Under the pieces are notes generated by a model. That model was not told the DNA's origin and did no database searches. It was given only the letters and a program-made list of their open reading frames with translations. A stretch of DNA of 16,347 nt, from assembly GCA_937906775.1 (NCBI GenBank), contig CALCUD010000098.1, positions 1 through 16,347 on the forward strand, read 5' to 3'. The position numbers were made by a program, and so were the translations under genes. The stretch comes from an uncultured Clostridia bacterium. Its GTDB lineage: Bacteria; Bacillota; Clostridia; Christensenellales; Aristaeellaceae. Positions 1-6,076 of the stretch are shown one piece after another (the stretch's first letter is position 1; every line of letters starts with the position of its first letter).

Positions 1-16
1 GGGCGCGAGAAAACCG

Positions 17-44
17 TTGACGAACGCGGGAGATGGTTTATAAT
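17..44 (+). promoter_or_regulatory. Sigma-A type promoter of the small S1-like gene
   Basis: A -35 box TTGACG (17-22) and a perfect -10 box TATAAT (39-44) are separated by 16 bases. Transcription would begin near position 51, leaving a leader of about 45 bases before the AAGGAG ribosome binding site at 84-89. Bases 1-16 hold nothing recognisable. Confidence 0.75.
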
Positions 45-95
45 GAAATCAGTTCAAACACCCGTACCCCACCAATCATAGAAAAGGAGAACATC

Positions 96-293
96 ATGGA
101 TATCAAGGAACTCGTCAAGGATAAAGTGGAAGATGTCGTCAACATCGGCGATGAACTGGAAGTCAAGGTAAACGAAATCGATGCCCAGGGTCGGATCAAT
201 CTGATCCGTAATGACATTGTTTATGACAACAATGCTCCCGCGCATCGCTCCGAAGGCGGAAACCGCCGTCCTCCCCGTCGCGAAAGTCATTGA
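96..293 (+). CDS. Small orphan protein resembling the C-terminal half of the PNPase S1 domain
   Basis: The 65-residue product carries the segment KVEDVVNIGDELEVKV followed by NEIDAQGRINLIR. These are the last strands of the RNA-binding S1 domain that ends polynucleotide phosphorylase, followed by a basic tail with NRRPPRRE like many PNPase tails. The first strands of the S1 fold and all catalytic PNPase domains are absent, and no frame of bases 1-95 supplies them. The ATG at 96 is chosen because AAGGAG lies 6 bases upstream; an in-frame ATG at 33 falls inside the promoter and is unlikely. The gene has its own promoter and terminator, so it appears to be a monocistronic unit and not the end of a longer gene. 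It may be a decayed duplicate of the pnp 3' end, or a functional RNA-binding microprotein; the sequence does not decide. Function unknown. Confidence 0.65.
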   Translation: MDIKELVKDKVEDVVNIGDELEVKVNEIDAQGRINLIRNDIVYDNNAPAHRSEGGNRRPPRRESH

Positions 294-300
294 TTTCTGA

Positions 301-327
301 GGGACCGGTTTATCCGGTCCCTTTTTT
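301..327 (+). terminator. Rho-independent terminator of the small S1-like gene
   Basis: A perfect 8-bp stem GGGACCGG / CCGGTCCC (301-308 and 314-321) with a 5-base loop is followed by six T (322-327). It lies 8 bases after the stop of the S1-like gene. It ends only 17 bases before the ruvX start, leaving no room for a separate ruvX promoter downstream of it. Confidence 0.9.
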
Positions 328-344
328 CAGGAAAGGTGATCAAA

Positions 345-1094
345 GTGAACAAGCGGATTCTTGCTCTTGATATCGGTGACGCCCGGATTGGGATCGCCGT
401 TTCAGATCCCGGCAGGATCATCGCGTCTCCCGTGGAAGTGCTTCATCGTGTAGGTTGGGGTCCTGATACCCGCAGGATCGTACAGCTCTGCAATGAATAT
501 GAAACAGATGAGATCCTTTCCGGACTCCCCTTGAATATGGATGGAACGGAAGGCTTTCAAGCAAAAAAGGTCCGTGATTTCTGCGCGCAGCTTGAAAAAT
601 CCGGATTGAAAGTGTATTATCAGGATGAGCGGCTAAGTACCGTAACCGCCGAGGACGCGCTTCTGGAAGATAACATGAGCCGTTCCGGTCGCAAAGGCAC
701 CGTTGACAAGATCGCCGCCGCGGTCATTCTGCGCCAGTGGCTGGATGAACAAAACTGTATGAATACAGATATGGAGGAACATCCCATGACAAATGAAAAT
801 GAGACCAACAGCATGAATCCGGAAGACGAAGGCTATGTAACCTTAGTAGATGAGAACGGTGAAGAAACCCGTTTCAATCATCTTGCCACCGTGGAACTGG
901 ATGAAAATTATTATTTGATTTTAGCTGATCCCGCAGCAGAAGACGAGGACGAACAGGAAGTATTCATTTTAAAAATCGATTCTGACGAGGATGGCAACGA
1001 GGTTTATACTCCCCTGGAAGACGATGACCTTGCCGATCGGGTATTCGAAGTATTCACCCGAATGCTTGATGATGTTGACGGCGAAGAAGAATGA
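345..1094 (+). CDS. ruvX: RuvX (YqgF-type RNase H-fold nuclease) fused to a DUF1292 domain
   Basis: Residues 1 to about 138 are RuvX/YqgF, a small RNase H-fold protein proposed as a Holliday junction resolvase and implicated in 16S rRNA 5'-end processing. Visible landmarks are LALDIGDARIGIAVSD with catalytic Asp9, the DERLST motif (Asp94-Glu95) and DKIAAA (Asp121). The rest, from about residue 148, is a DUF1292 (YrzB-like) domain, acidic and about 100 residues long, starting with GYVTLVDENGEETRF. In Firmicutes ruvX and the DUF1292 gene are normally separate neighbours; here no stop divides them. I start at GTG 345 because AGGTGATC at 334-341 is an 8-base match to the 16S anti-Shine-Dalgarno; an in-frame GTG at 336 lies inside that site. 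An internal GGAGG (773-777) and in-frame ATG (786) would give DUF1292 alone. A one-base indel in the A4 run 751-754 could be responsible for the fusion. Confidence 0.85.
   Translation: MNKRILALDIGDARIGIAVSDPGRIIASPVEVLHRVGWGPDTRRIVQLCNEYETDEILSGLPLNMDGTEGFQAKKVRDFCAQLEKSGLKVYYQDERLSTVTAEDALLEDNMSRSGRKGTVDKIAAAVILRQWLDEQNCMNTDMEEHPMTNENETNSMNPEDEGYVTLVDENGEETRFNHLATVELDENYYLILADPAAEDEDEQEVFILKIDSDEDGNEVYTPLEDDDLADRVFEVFTRMLDDVDGEEE
786..1094 (+). CDS. DUF1292 (YrzB-like) protein from an internal start
   Basis: This is the probable stand-alone form of the second domain of the fused frame, 102 residues. GGAGG at 773-777 lies 8 bases before ATG 786, which is ideal spacing and is what a free-standing gene would have. 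The product is very acidic and ends in DDVDGEEE. DUF1292 proteins have no established biochemical role; they usually follow ruvX in Clostridia and Bacilli. If the A4 run at 751-754 had three A, ruvX would end with a TGA at 760-762 and this would be an ordinary separate gene 23 bases downstream. Listed as an alternative product inside the larger frame, not as an extra locus. Confidence 0.55.
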   Translation: MTNENETNSMNPEDEGYVTLVDENGEETRFNHLATVELDENYYLILADPAAEDEDEQEVFILKIDSDEDGNEVYTPLEDDDLADRVFEVFTRMLDDVDGEEE

Positions 1095-1103
1095 TGATGA
1101 ATG

Positions 1104-1142
1104 AAAAAGCGGGACGCCCGGCATGAAGCGTCCTGCTTTTTT
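1104..1142. terminator. Bidirectional terminator between convergent genes
   Basis: An AGCGGGACGC / GCGTCCTGCT stem (1108-1117 and 1128-1137, one G-T pair) has A5 on its left and T6 on its right, so it can stop transcription from both sides. It serves the ruvX-DUF1292 unit on the plus strand and the GGDEF gene on the minus strand, whose TAA stop (1141-1143) overlaps the edge of the T-run. Confidence 0.85.
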
Positions 1143-3063
1143 AATATGATGTTTCTCCCGATTTCTTTTCCATTTTAATAGCGTACATCATTCGGTCCGC
1201 GTTGGTCAGGAACAGATCAAGTTCATCCCCTTCCGCCGGAATCGCGGCGTAAATCCCTATGCTTCCGCTGAGCTTCACGATCCAGGGATCTTCCCGGTTC
1301 ATGCGGTCGATCTCTTCATTCAGCATCGGAACAATTTTTTCTGTTTCAGCTCTCGTTTTCATTCGGGCAAATGCGACAAACTCATCCCCGCTGATATGGA
1401 CGGGCGTGACATGCAGCTTTTCAAGAGTATGAAGCGCTTTGCCCATCCGGACAATCGCCTCATCTCCTGCCAGGTGACCGAAATGATCGTTGGTATATTT
1501 CATTCGGTCCATATCTATGGACAAAACGGCAAAATACTCCTTCTCTCTCCGGGCCAGATTCAGCTGTTCCGGAGCTTTCTCCATAAAGCCGCGTCGGTTC
1601 AGCATACCCGTCATGACATCACGGATTGCCATTTCGCTTAGCGCCGCGGCATACCGTTTCGCATTTGTCTGGAGATAAAGGCTCATCAGCGCTCCGTTCA
1701 GCAGCATCAGCACCGAATATAACGCAGCACCTGTAGCGCTGCCGAGAGACATTGCCACATATCCGAAGTTGCTTTCACGATAATATAGCGGACAGAAAAT
1801 CAGGCACAGCGGAGCTTTTCGGGGAGAATCGAAGCAAGGGATCAATTTCCCGGTCGGAAATAATTCCGAAGGATAATCACGGCCGTTATGCCGGCCGTAA
1901 AGAAGCATCATTCTCTCCGGATAGCCGTTATGTTTCTGTTCTGCCGTTTCCGTCGGTCGGCAAATGCTCTCATCTACACACAGAAACAGTTCGTCGATCT
2001 TCCAGAATTCAGTAAAATCATGCAATTTTTCATAGGCATCCTGTTCATCCAGAACACCGGCCAGCGAGCCGCTGAACATGCTGACCCGTGCAAGGATTCC
2101 CTCCATGTTCCGGCGTTCCGCACCAAGCGCACGGAGTTTTTCGTTCATATGTTCCAGACCTTGATTGCAGCCGCAGCTTTCCCCATAGATTGGAATCGTG
2201 GGCAGAGTCAGCACTCTTTCTTCAGGTTCTTGCCCGTCCATCCATGTCATCAGAGTTTCCACGGCTTTCCGGGCTGCCCTGTCGATCGGCCGGCAGATTG
2301 TCGTGATCCCGCGCATCACGGCTTCGCGCAAACTGTCAAACCCGGTTACGGCAATCTCTCTCGGCGTATGGATTCCCTGCTCCTGCAAATATTCAATCAC
2401 GCCGAAAGCCATATCGTCATTCGCACAGACAATAGCATCCGGGAGTTGACCTCCCTGCTCCAAAATCTTTTCCGCCGCTTTCCGTCCGCTGAAACGTGTC
2501 CATTCGCCGTCAAAAATCCATTCTTCCCGAATCGCAATCCCGTTTCTGGTCAAAGTTTCACGGAAAGCGTCAAGCCGTGCCTGCGGAACCAGTTGATTCA
2601 TCGGTCCGCTGACATAGGCAAGCCGTCGGGCGCCATGTTCCCTGATCAGATGTTCCGTCACTTCCTGAATGCTGAGCGCATCATCAAACAGAATGGAAAC
2701 AGCATTCGGATTCTGAACATCTATGGAGATATGAGGTATTTTGTTATATGTTTCAAGGAATGTTCTGACCTTTTCCTTGGTTTCATCCCCGGCCAAAGTT
2801 TCCTGAAGGTAGATGATCCCGTCAAACTCATTCAAATTAGGTAATTCAAAAATGGTATTTTCGCCGGACTCGGATGTGGAGACATTGATATTGGTATGTC
2901 CCTGACAGTTAAAAATCAGTATATCCACATTATTCTGAGAAGCTGCTGATGAAAGTCCCTTGGCAAAATCCTGCTGGTACTCCCTGTCAATGCTGGCCAT
3001 CAGAACCGCGATCCTTTTTCTTCTCACCCTGTTCGCTTCTTTCTCTGTCGATCCGGCAGTCAA
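1141..3063 (-). CDS. LacI/periplasmic-binding-protein-like sensor with C-terminal GGDEF (diguanylate cyclase) domain
   Basis: Residues from about 17 to 295 match the sugar-binding core of LacI-family regulators (IAVLMASIDREYQQDFAKGL, then PDAIVCANDDMAFG and IAVTGFD). The N-terminal helix-turn-helix of LacI repressors is missing, and no signal peptide or convincing membrane anchor is seen, so it is likely a cytoplasmic ligand sensor. A linker region of about 170 residues leads to a GGDEF domain (from about 480) with RDVMTGMLNRRGF, the metal-binding DMDRMKYTNDHFGH and the signature SGDEF at 558-562. The first Gly of GGDEF is Ser, a change tolerated in some active cyclases; the RxxD inhibitory site is absent. 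It probably makes c-di-GMP in response to a sugar-like ligand (inference). The TTG start at 3063 has no clear ribosome binding site; a GTG at 3027, behind AAAGAAG, is a good alternative. It has its own promoter and shares a terminator with ruvX. Confidence 0.85.
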   Translation of the reverse strand: MTAGSTEKEANRVRRKRIAVLMASIDREYQQDFAKGLSSAASQNNVDILIFNCQGHTNINVSTSESGENTIFELPNLNEFDGIIYLQETLAGDETKEKVRTFLETYNKIPHISIDVQNPNAVSILFDDALSIQEVTEHLIREHGARRLAYVSGPMNQLVPQARLDAFRETLTRNGIAIREEWIFDGEWTRFSGRKAAEKILEQGGQLPDAIVCANDDMAFGVIEYLQEQGIHTPREIAVTGFDSLREAVMRGITTICRPIDRAARKAVETLMTWMDGQEPEERVLTLPTIPIYGESCGCNQGLEHMNEKLRALGAERRNMEGILARVSMFSGSLAGVLDEQDAYEKLHDFTEFWKIDELFLCVDESICRPTETAEQKHNGYPERMMLLYGRHNGRDYPSELFPTGKLIPCFDSPRKAPLCLIFCPLYYRESNFGYVAMSLGSATGAALYSVLMLLNGALMSLYLQTNAKRYAAALSEMAIRDVMTGMLNRRGFMEKAPEQLNLARREKEYFAVLSIDMDRMKYTNDHFGHLAGDEAIVRMGKALHTLEKLHVTPVHISGDEFVAFARMKTRAETEKIVPMLNEEIDRMNREDPWIVKLSGSIGIYAAIPAEGDELDLFLTNADRMMYAIKMEKKSGETSY

Positions 3064-3105
3064 ACTGTCACAGAATTCATAACTGACGGGTTCTGTTGAT
3101 TTTCT

Positions 3106-3121
3106 AATTGATATATCAATT
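3106..3121. promoter_or_regulatory. Perfect 16-bp palindrome at the GGDEF transcription start (candidate operator)
   Basis: AATTGATATATCAATT is identical to its reverse complement. It overlaps the -10 box and the predicted transcription start, a placement typical of a repressor operator. Ten of its bases (TTGATATATC) recur at the same distance from the -10 box of the aldo/keto reductase gene. The binding protein is unknown. Confidence 0.5.
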
Positions 3122-3146
3122 ATAACCGATTTGAGTGAAAATTCAA
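3119..3146 (-). promoter_or_regulatory. Promoter of the sensor-GGDEF gene
   Basis: Read on the minus strand, TTGAAT (3146-3141) and a perfect TATAAT (3124-3119) are separated by 16 bases. Transcription would start near 3112, inside the palindrome at 3106-3121. The leader to the annotated start is about 50 bases. Confidence 0.7.
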
Positions 3147-3172
3147 GCCTGCTGCCCGAGGCACAGTTTACA

Positions 3173-4336
3173 TCAGTTCTTAACGAACTCAGACCATGCC
3201 AGTTCGAACATTTTCCGGGTCAGGATCCCGATGTGATCATTCATCTTGGTACTCGCCCCGTTGGTAACCATGGCAAATACAAATTCCGTTTCCGGATCGA
3301 AGTATAGATTGCAAACTACATAATCTGTCAGTCCCTGATGTCCATAAACCATCCGGTCTTCCAGCAGATTGGTTACTCTGTTGACGCACAGACCGTACGG
3401 CGGATCACAAGTCACGGCCCCTTTGCCCATTTGCGAGGACATCATTTCCTCCACAGTTTCCGGCTGCAGGATCCGCAGTCCGTCCAGTTCGCCGCCATTG
3501 CAGAGGAGAATCCCGAGCCGGCACAGATCCCTGCCTTTGATCCATAGATCACCGACAGTGATACGGTAATGTTTCTCAGGGTTGACAGAATCATCCCACG
3601 GGTTCTTCAGCATTTTGCTGCGGGAGAACTTTGCTTTCCCCGAAGTGGTAAAAATACTGGTGATTTTCTCCGGATGTTCCAGCATAGTCGGCGTGTAGGA
3701 TGCATCAATACCCAAAGGCGTAAAAAGTTCTTCCCGAATGGATTCGTTAACATTTTTTCCGGTCACAGTCTCGATCAGGCTGCCCATGATTCCCGCACCA
3801 AAGTTTGAATATTCATAGGCGGAACCGGGCGCGTATTTTTTGAAGTTTGCCTTACGCTTGTTCTTTTTCGCAATCAGGGCTCCCAGTTTATTGCTTTCTT
3901 TTGAATAGCCACCTGATGTACTGAGAGAGGACGTATGGCTCATCAGTGTCCGAAGTGTAATGGGAATCTTCGGATATTTAAAGTTGACCACAGCGTATCC
4001 CAGATAATTCGAAATATCAGCGTCCAGATCCAGTTTTCCCTGTTCCACCAGCTGCATGACATGGATCGCAGAAACCAGTTTGGTCACAGACGCGACCTTG
4101 AAATAGGTTCCGTCATCCACAAGTTCCTTATCATAAAGTGTGTAGGCATATCCGTAATTACGCTGATAGACAATTTCCCCACGGAGAGCGATCACAAGTT
4201 GCCCGCCAGTCACCTTGTACTGTTTGAAAATTTTACCGACTGCTTCATCAAGCCCGGCGTCCGATCCTTCCGAAATGCCGTATCCGATTGGAATCAACAG
4301 ACACAGTGTCAGTAAAATTGCGACCGTTCGTTTCAT
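3173..4336 (-). CDS. Secreted beta-lactamase-family serine hydrolase (class C / penicillin-binding-protein-like fold)
   Basis: The 387-residue product begins with a signal peptide (MKR, then a hydrophobic stretch to about residue 18), so it is exported. The beta-lactamase (PF00144) motifs are complete: SVTK with nucleophile Ser83 and Lys86, the YSN triad at 176-178 and HQG at 333-335, replacing KTG as in many esterase and D-aminopeptidase relatives. Members act as esterases, D-peptidases or beta-lactamases; the substrate cannot be read from the motifs, and a role in drug resistance should not be assumed. The ATG at 4336 is preferred over an in-frame ATG 69 bases upstream because AAAGGA lies just before it and the signal peptide then begins directly. 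It is monocistronic with its own promoter. No convincing terminator follows it; the 109 bases to the next gene hold that gene's promoter. Confidence 0.85.
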   Translation of the reverse strand: MKRTVAILLTLCLLIPIGYGISEGSDAGLDEAVGKIFKQYKVTGGQLVIALRGEIVYQRNYGYAYTLYDKELVDDGTYFKVASVTKLVSAIHVMQLVEQGKLDLDADISNYLGYAVVNFKYPKIPITLRTLMSHTSSLSTSGGYSKESNKLGALIAKKNKRKANFKKYAPGSAYEYSNFGAGIMGSLIETVTGKNVNESIREELFTPLGIDASYTPTMLEHPEKITSIFTTSGKAKFSRSKMLKNPWDDSVNPEKHYRITVGDLWIKGRDLCRLGILLCNGGELDGLRILQPETVEEMMSSQMGKGAVTCDPPYGLCVNRVTNLLEDRMVYGHQGLTDYVVCNLYFDPETEFVFAMVTNGASTKMNDHIGILTRKMFELAWSEFVKN

Positions 4337-4408
4337 GCCGTTCCTTTCCGTCATACAGTTCAAATCTTCCAGGTTGCAGATCAATATTGCAAGATGGATA
4401 TTCATGTC

Positions 4409-4426
4409 ATACAGGTCAATACAGGT
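4409..4426. repeat. Direct repeat in the serine hydrolase leader
   Basis: ATACAGGT occurs at 4409-4416 and 4419-4426, exactly 10 bases apart, which puts both copies on the same face of the helix. It lies just downstream of the predicted transcription start. Possible tandem binding site; nothing in the window identifies a regulator. Confidence 0.45.
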
Positions 4427-4439
4427 TGAATATAATAAA

Positions 4440-4469
4440 ATACTATCATTCAGCTGTTTGTTATGTCAA
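4440..4469 (-). promoter_or_regulatory. Promoter of the serine hydrolase gene
   Basis: On the minus strand a perfect TTGACA (4469-4464) is followed after 18 bases by TAGTAT (4445-4440, four of six consensus bases). Transcription would start near 4433, giving a leader of about 97 bases that contains the ATACAGGT direct repeat. Confidence 0.6.
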
Positions 4470-4544
4470 GTCGGTCCGGTATCTGCCGCGCTTCTTCCGT
4501 CCTTTCACTAACTGTTTTGTCTCTGTAAACCTGTTTATTCATGC

Positions 4545-4560
4545 TCCGTGATTTCACGGA
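4545..4560. promoter_or_regulatory. Perfect dyad upstream of the tRNA-Leu promoter
   Basis: TCCGTGA-TT-TCACGGA is a 7-bp perfect inverted repeat with a two-base centre, ending 5 bases before the tRNA -35 box. No T-run follows on either strand, so it does not look like a terminator. It could be an operator for the tRNA gene or for something upstream. The rest of 4470-4544 holds nothing I recognise. Confidence 0.35.
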
Positions 4561-4565
4561 AATCA

Positions 4566-4595
4566 TTGACTGTTCTCCTCGTCCGGTGATATACT
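4566..4595 (+). promoter_or_regulatory. Promoter of tRNA-Leu
   Basis: TTGACT (4566-4571) and an extended -10, TGATATACT with TATACT at 4590-4595, are separated by 18 bases. Transcription would start near 4602, seven bases before the mature tRNA. Confidence 0.75.
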
Positions 4596-4608
4596 GAATA
4601 AGTTCTTC

Positions 4609-4691
4609 GCGGATGTGGTGGAACGGCAGACACCGGGGACTTAAAATCCCCTGCCTTCAAAAGCGTGCGGGTTCGAGTCCCGCCATCCGCA
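4609..4691 (+). tRNA. tRNA-Leu (anticodon TAA)
   Basis: The acceptor stem GCGGATG pairs with CATCCGC (4684-4690). The anticodon arm is GGGGA-CTTAAAA-TCCCC with anticodon TAA, reading UUA codons. A 15-base variable arm and the T arm GCGGG-TTCGAGT-CCCGC follow, as expected for a class II leucine tRNA. The 3' CCA is not encoded (ACA follows), so it must be added by CCA-adding enzyme. It stands alone with its own promoter and terminator, on the opposite strand to its neighbours. Confidence 0.97.
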
Positions 4692-4698
4692 CACGGAT

Positions 4699-4731
4699 AA
4701 AGCCTTGTGGATCAACGTTCACAGGGTTTTT
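4699..4731 (+). terminator. Terminator of tRNA-Leu
   Basis: CCTTGTG (4703-4709) pairs with CACAGGG (4720-4726) around a 10-base loop, with flanking A-T pairs and a T-run ending at 4731. Confidence 0.7.
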
Positions 4732-4753
4732 CTTATCTCAAATATCGGCAATT

Positions 4754-4804
4754 TACTGCCATTATACTGCTATGGATATAAATAACCGCCAAACGTACTG
4801 CCAT
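4754..4804. repeat. Three near-identical 9-mers TACTGC(C/T)AT downstream of the tRNA
   Basis: Copies lie at 4754-4762, 4765-4773 (one mismatch) and 4796-4804, in the AT-richer gap between two terminators. The gap 4732-4820 contains no gene. Short directly repeated sites beside a tRNA can be arm sites left by an integrated element, but no integrase or duplicated tRNA end is seen here. Confidence 0.3.
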
Positions 4805-4820
4805 CGTTACCGGAGCATCT

Positions 4821-4857
4821 AAAAAAAGTCCTTTCCCTGTTGATCAGGGGAAGGACT
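4821..4857 (-). terminator. Terminator of the aldo/keto reductase gene
   Basis: A 13-bp stem AGTCCTTTCCCTG / CAGGGGAAGGACT (4827-4839 and 4845-4857, one G-T pair) is followed on the minus strand by seven T (complement of 4827-4821). No T-run lies on the plus-strand side, so it works in the minus direction only. Confidence 0.9.
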
Positions 4858-4871
4858 CATTTATATTTCCG

Positions 4872-6020
4872 TTACTTACACTGTTCCTCAATCTCTTTCG
4901 ACGCGATTTTCAGGCTTTCAATGATGTTCAGGTGTTGCGGACAGGCCGCCTCGCAGGCACCGCAACCGACGCAGAGGTCGGCTGTCTGTCTGTTCTCCGG
5001 ATTGGTGATCATTTTATAAGTCCAATCATCCTTCGGGTTTCCTCCGTACAATGAATTGTTATTCCAGATGCTAAAGATCCCGGGAATAGCGACATTGTTC
5101 GGACAGGGCATACAGTAGCGGCAGCCGGTGCAGCCGATCTTCGTCCGGTCAATATATGCCTGACGCACCTGATCGATCAGCTTCAATTCCGCTTCGTCCA
5201 TACACCCAACCGTGACCGAATCAAAAATTTTCAGGTTATCGTCCACCTGTTGAATCTCATTGCAGCCGCTGAGAACTGTGGCGATCTCCGGCCGGTTGCA
5301 GAGCCAACGGAAGGCCCATTCCACCGCGGAACGCTTAACCGGGAAAGCGTCATACAGCGCCTGCACATTATCCGGCGCATTGGCCAGGCGTCCGCCCAGC
5401 AGGCCTTCCATGATCACGACCGGAATGCCAAGTTTTCCGGCCAGTTCCAGTCCTTTCGTTCCTGCCTGATTGTTGATATCCATGAAATTATACTGGATCT
5501 GTACCATATCCCAGTCCCAGTCGTTGATGATATACTCAAAATCCTCATAGGGGCCGTGGAAGGAGAAACACTTATAACGAATCTTTCCTTCTTTTTTCAT
5601 GTCATTGAAGAATTCAGGTGCGCCGATAGACTTGAAATACTCCCATTTCTCTTTATTGATCCCGTGCATCAGATAAAAATCGATATGGTCTGTCTGCAAC
5701 TTACCCAGTTCTTCCGCAAGGAGTGCTTCCATTTCAGCCCGGTTATGAACAACTTCCATTGGCATCTTTGTCGCGATCGTAACCTTTTCGCGGTATCCGT
5801 CTTTCAGCGCTTTTCCGAGGACTGTTTCGGAAGTTCTGTTCAGATAGACATAGGCGGTATCAATGTAGGTTACTCCGCCGTCGATCGCACGGCGAATCAG
5901 AGAAATAGCTTTCTCCTCATCTGCGGCGCAATCGCCGGAAGGCTGTCCGTTGAAACGCATACATCCAAGACCAAATGCTGAACCTTGAATTCCCAGTTTT
6001 CCAAAGGTGCGGTATTTCAT
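4872..6020 (-). CDS. Aldo/keto reductase with C-terminal two-[4Fe-4S] ferredoxin domain
   Basis: The 382-residue protein has an N-terminal aldo/keto reductase barrel with the catalytic tetrad visible as Asp54, Tyr59, Lys85 and His119 (YIDTAYVY, ATKMP, YLMHGI). A C-terminal ferredoxin-like module has two cysteine sets, Cys297/300/303/306 (CTGCRYCMPCP) and Cys350/353/356/360 (CVGCGACEAACP), likely binding two [4Fe-4S] clusters. This fused architecture is common in anaerobes and suggests electron exchange between NAD(P)H and ferredoxin, but the substrate is unknown. The ATG at 6020 is chosen for AGGAGG (6033-6028) seven bases upstream; an in-frame ATG at 6065 has no such site. It has its own promoter and terminator and follows the long rsmB-rsmG run, where no terminator is seen, so some read-through is possible. 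Confidence 0.9.
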   Translation of the reverse strand: MKYRTFGKLGIQGSAFGLGCMRFNGQPSGDCAADEEKAISLIRRAIDGGVTYIDTAYVYLNRTSETVLGKALKDGYREKVTIATKMPMEVVHNRAEMEALLAEELGKLQTDHIDFYLMHGINKEKWEYFKSIGAPEFFNDMKKEGKIRYKCFSFHGPYEDFEYIINDWDWDMVQIQYNFMDINNQAGTKGLELAGKLGIPVVIMEGLLGGRLANAPDNVQALYDAFPVKRSAVEWAFRWLCNRPEIATVLSGCNEIQQVDDNLKIFDSVTVGCMDEAELKLIDQVRQAYIDRTKIGCTGCRYCMPCPNNVAIPGIFSIWNNNSLYGGNPKDDWTYKMITNPENRQTADLCVGCGACEAACPQHLNIIESLKIASKEIEEQCK

Positions 6021-6036
6021 CAGTGGTCCTCCTGTC

Positions 6037-6058
6037 ATTGAAGATTTCAATGGCCATT
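6037..6058. promoter_or_regulatory. Overlapping inverted repeats in the aldo/keto reductase leader
   Basis: ATTGAA-GAT-TTCAAT (6037-6051) overlaps the palindrome AATGGCCATT (6049-6058). Both lie between the predicted transcription start and the ribosome binding site, and are flanked by two copies of CTGTCATT (6032-6039, 6058-6065). They could be an operator or an RNA hairpin near the start; function not shown. Confidence 0.35.
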
Positions 6059-6076
6059 CTGTCATTTGATATATCT

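Noticed and set aside
33..95. Upstream ATG that would lengthen the small S1-like protein by 21 residues
   Set aside because: It lies within the promoter -10 region, upstream of the predicted transcription start, and has no ribosome binding site.
1888..2844. Plus-strand open frame (318 codons) opposite the sensor-GGDEF gene
   Set aside because: It is antisense to the LacI-like sensor domain, with no ribosome binding site or family features.
3126..3172. Possible terminator after the serine hydrolase
   Set aside because: Only a 4-bp stem (TGCC/GGCA) without a T-run is visible; this stretch is better explained as the promoter region of the next gene.
4613..4822. Plus-strand open frame of 69 codons starting MWWNGRHRGLKIP
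   Set aside because: It reads through the tRNA-Leu gene and its terminator; this is a well-known false gene over class II tRNAs.
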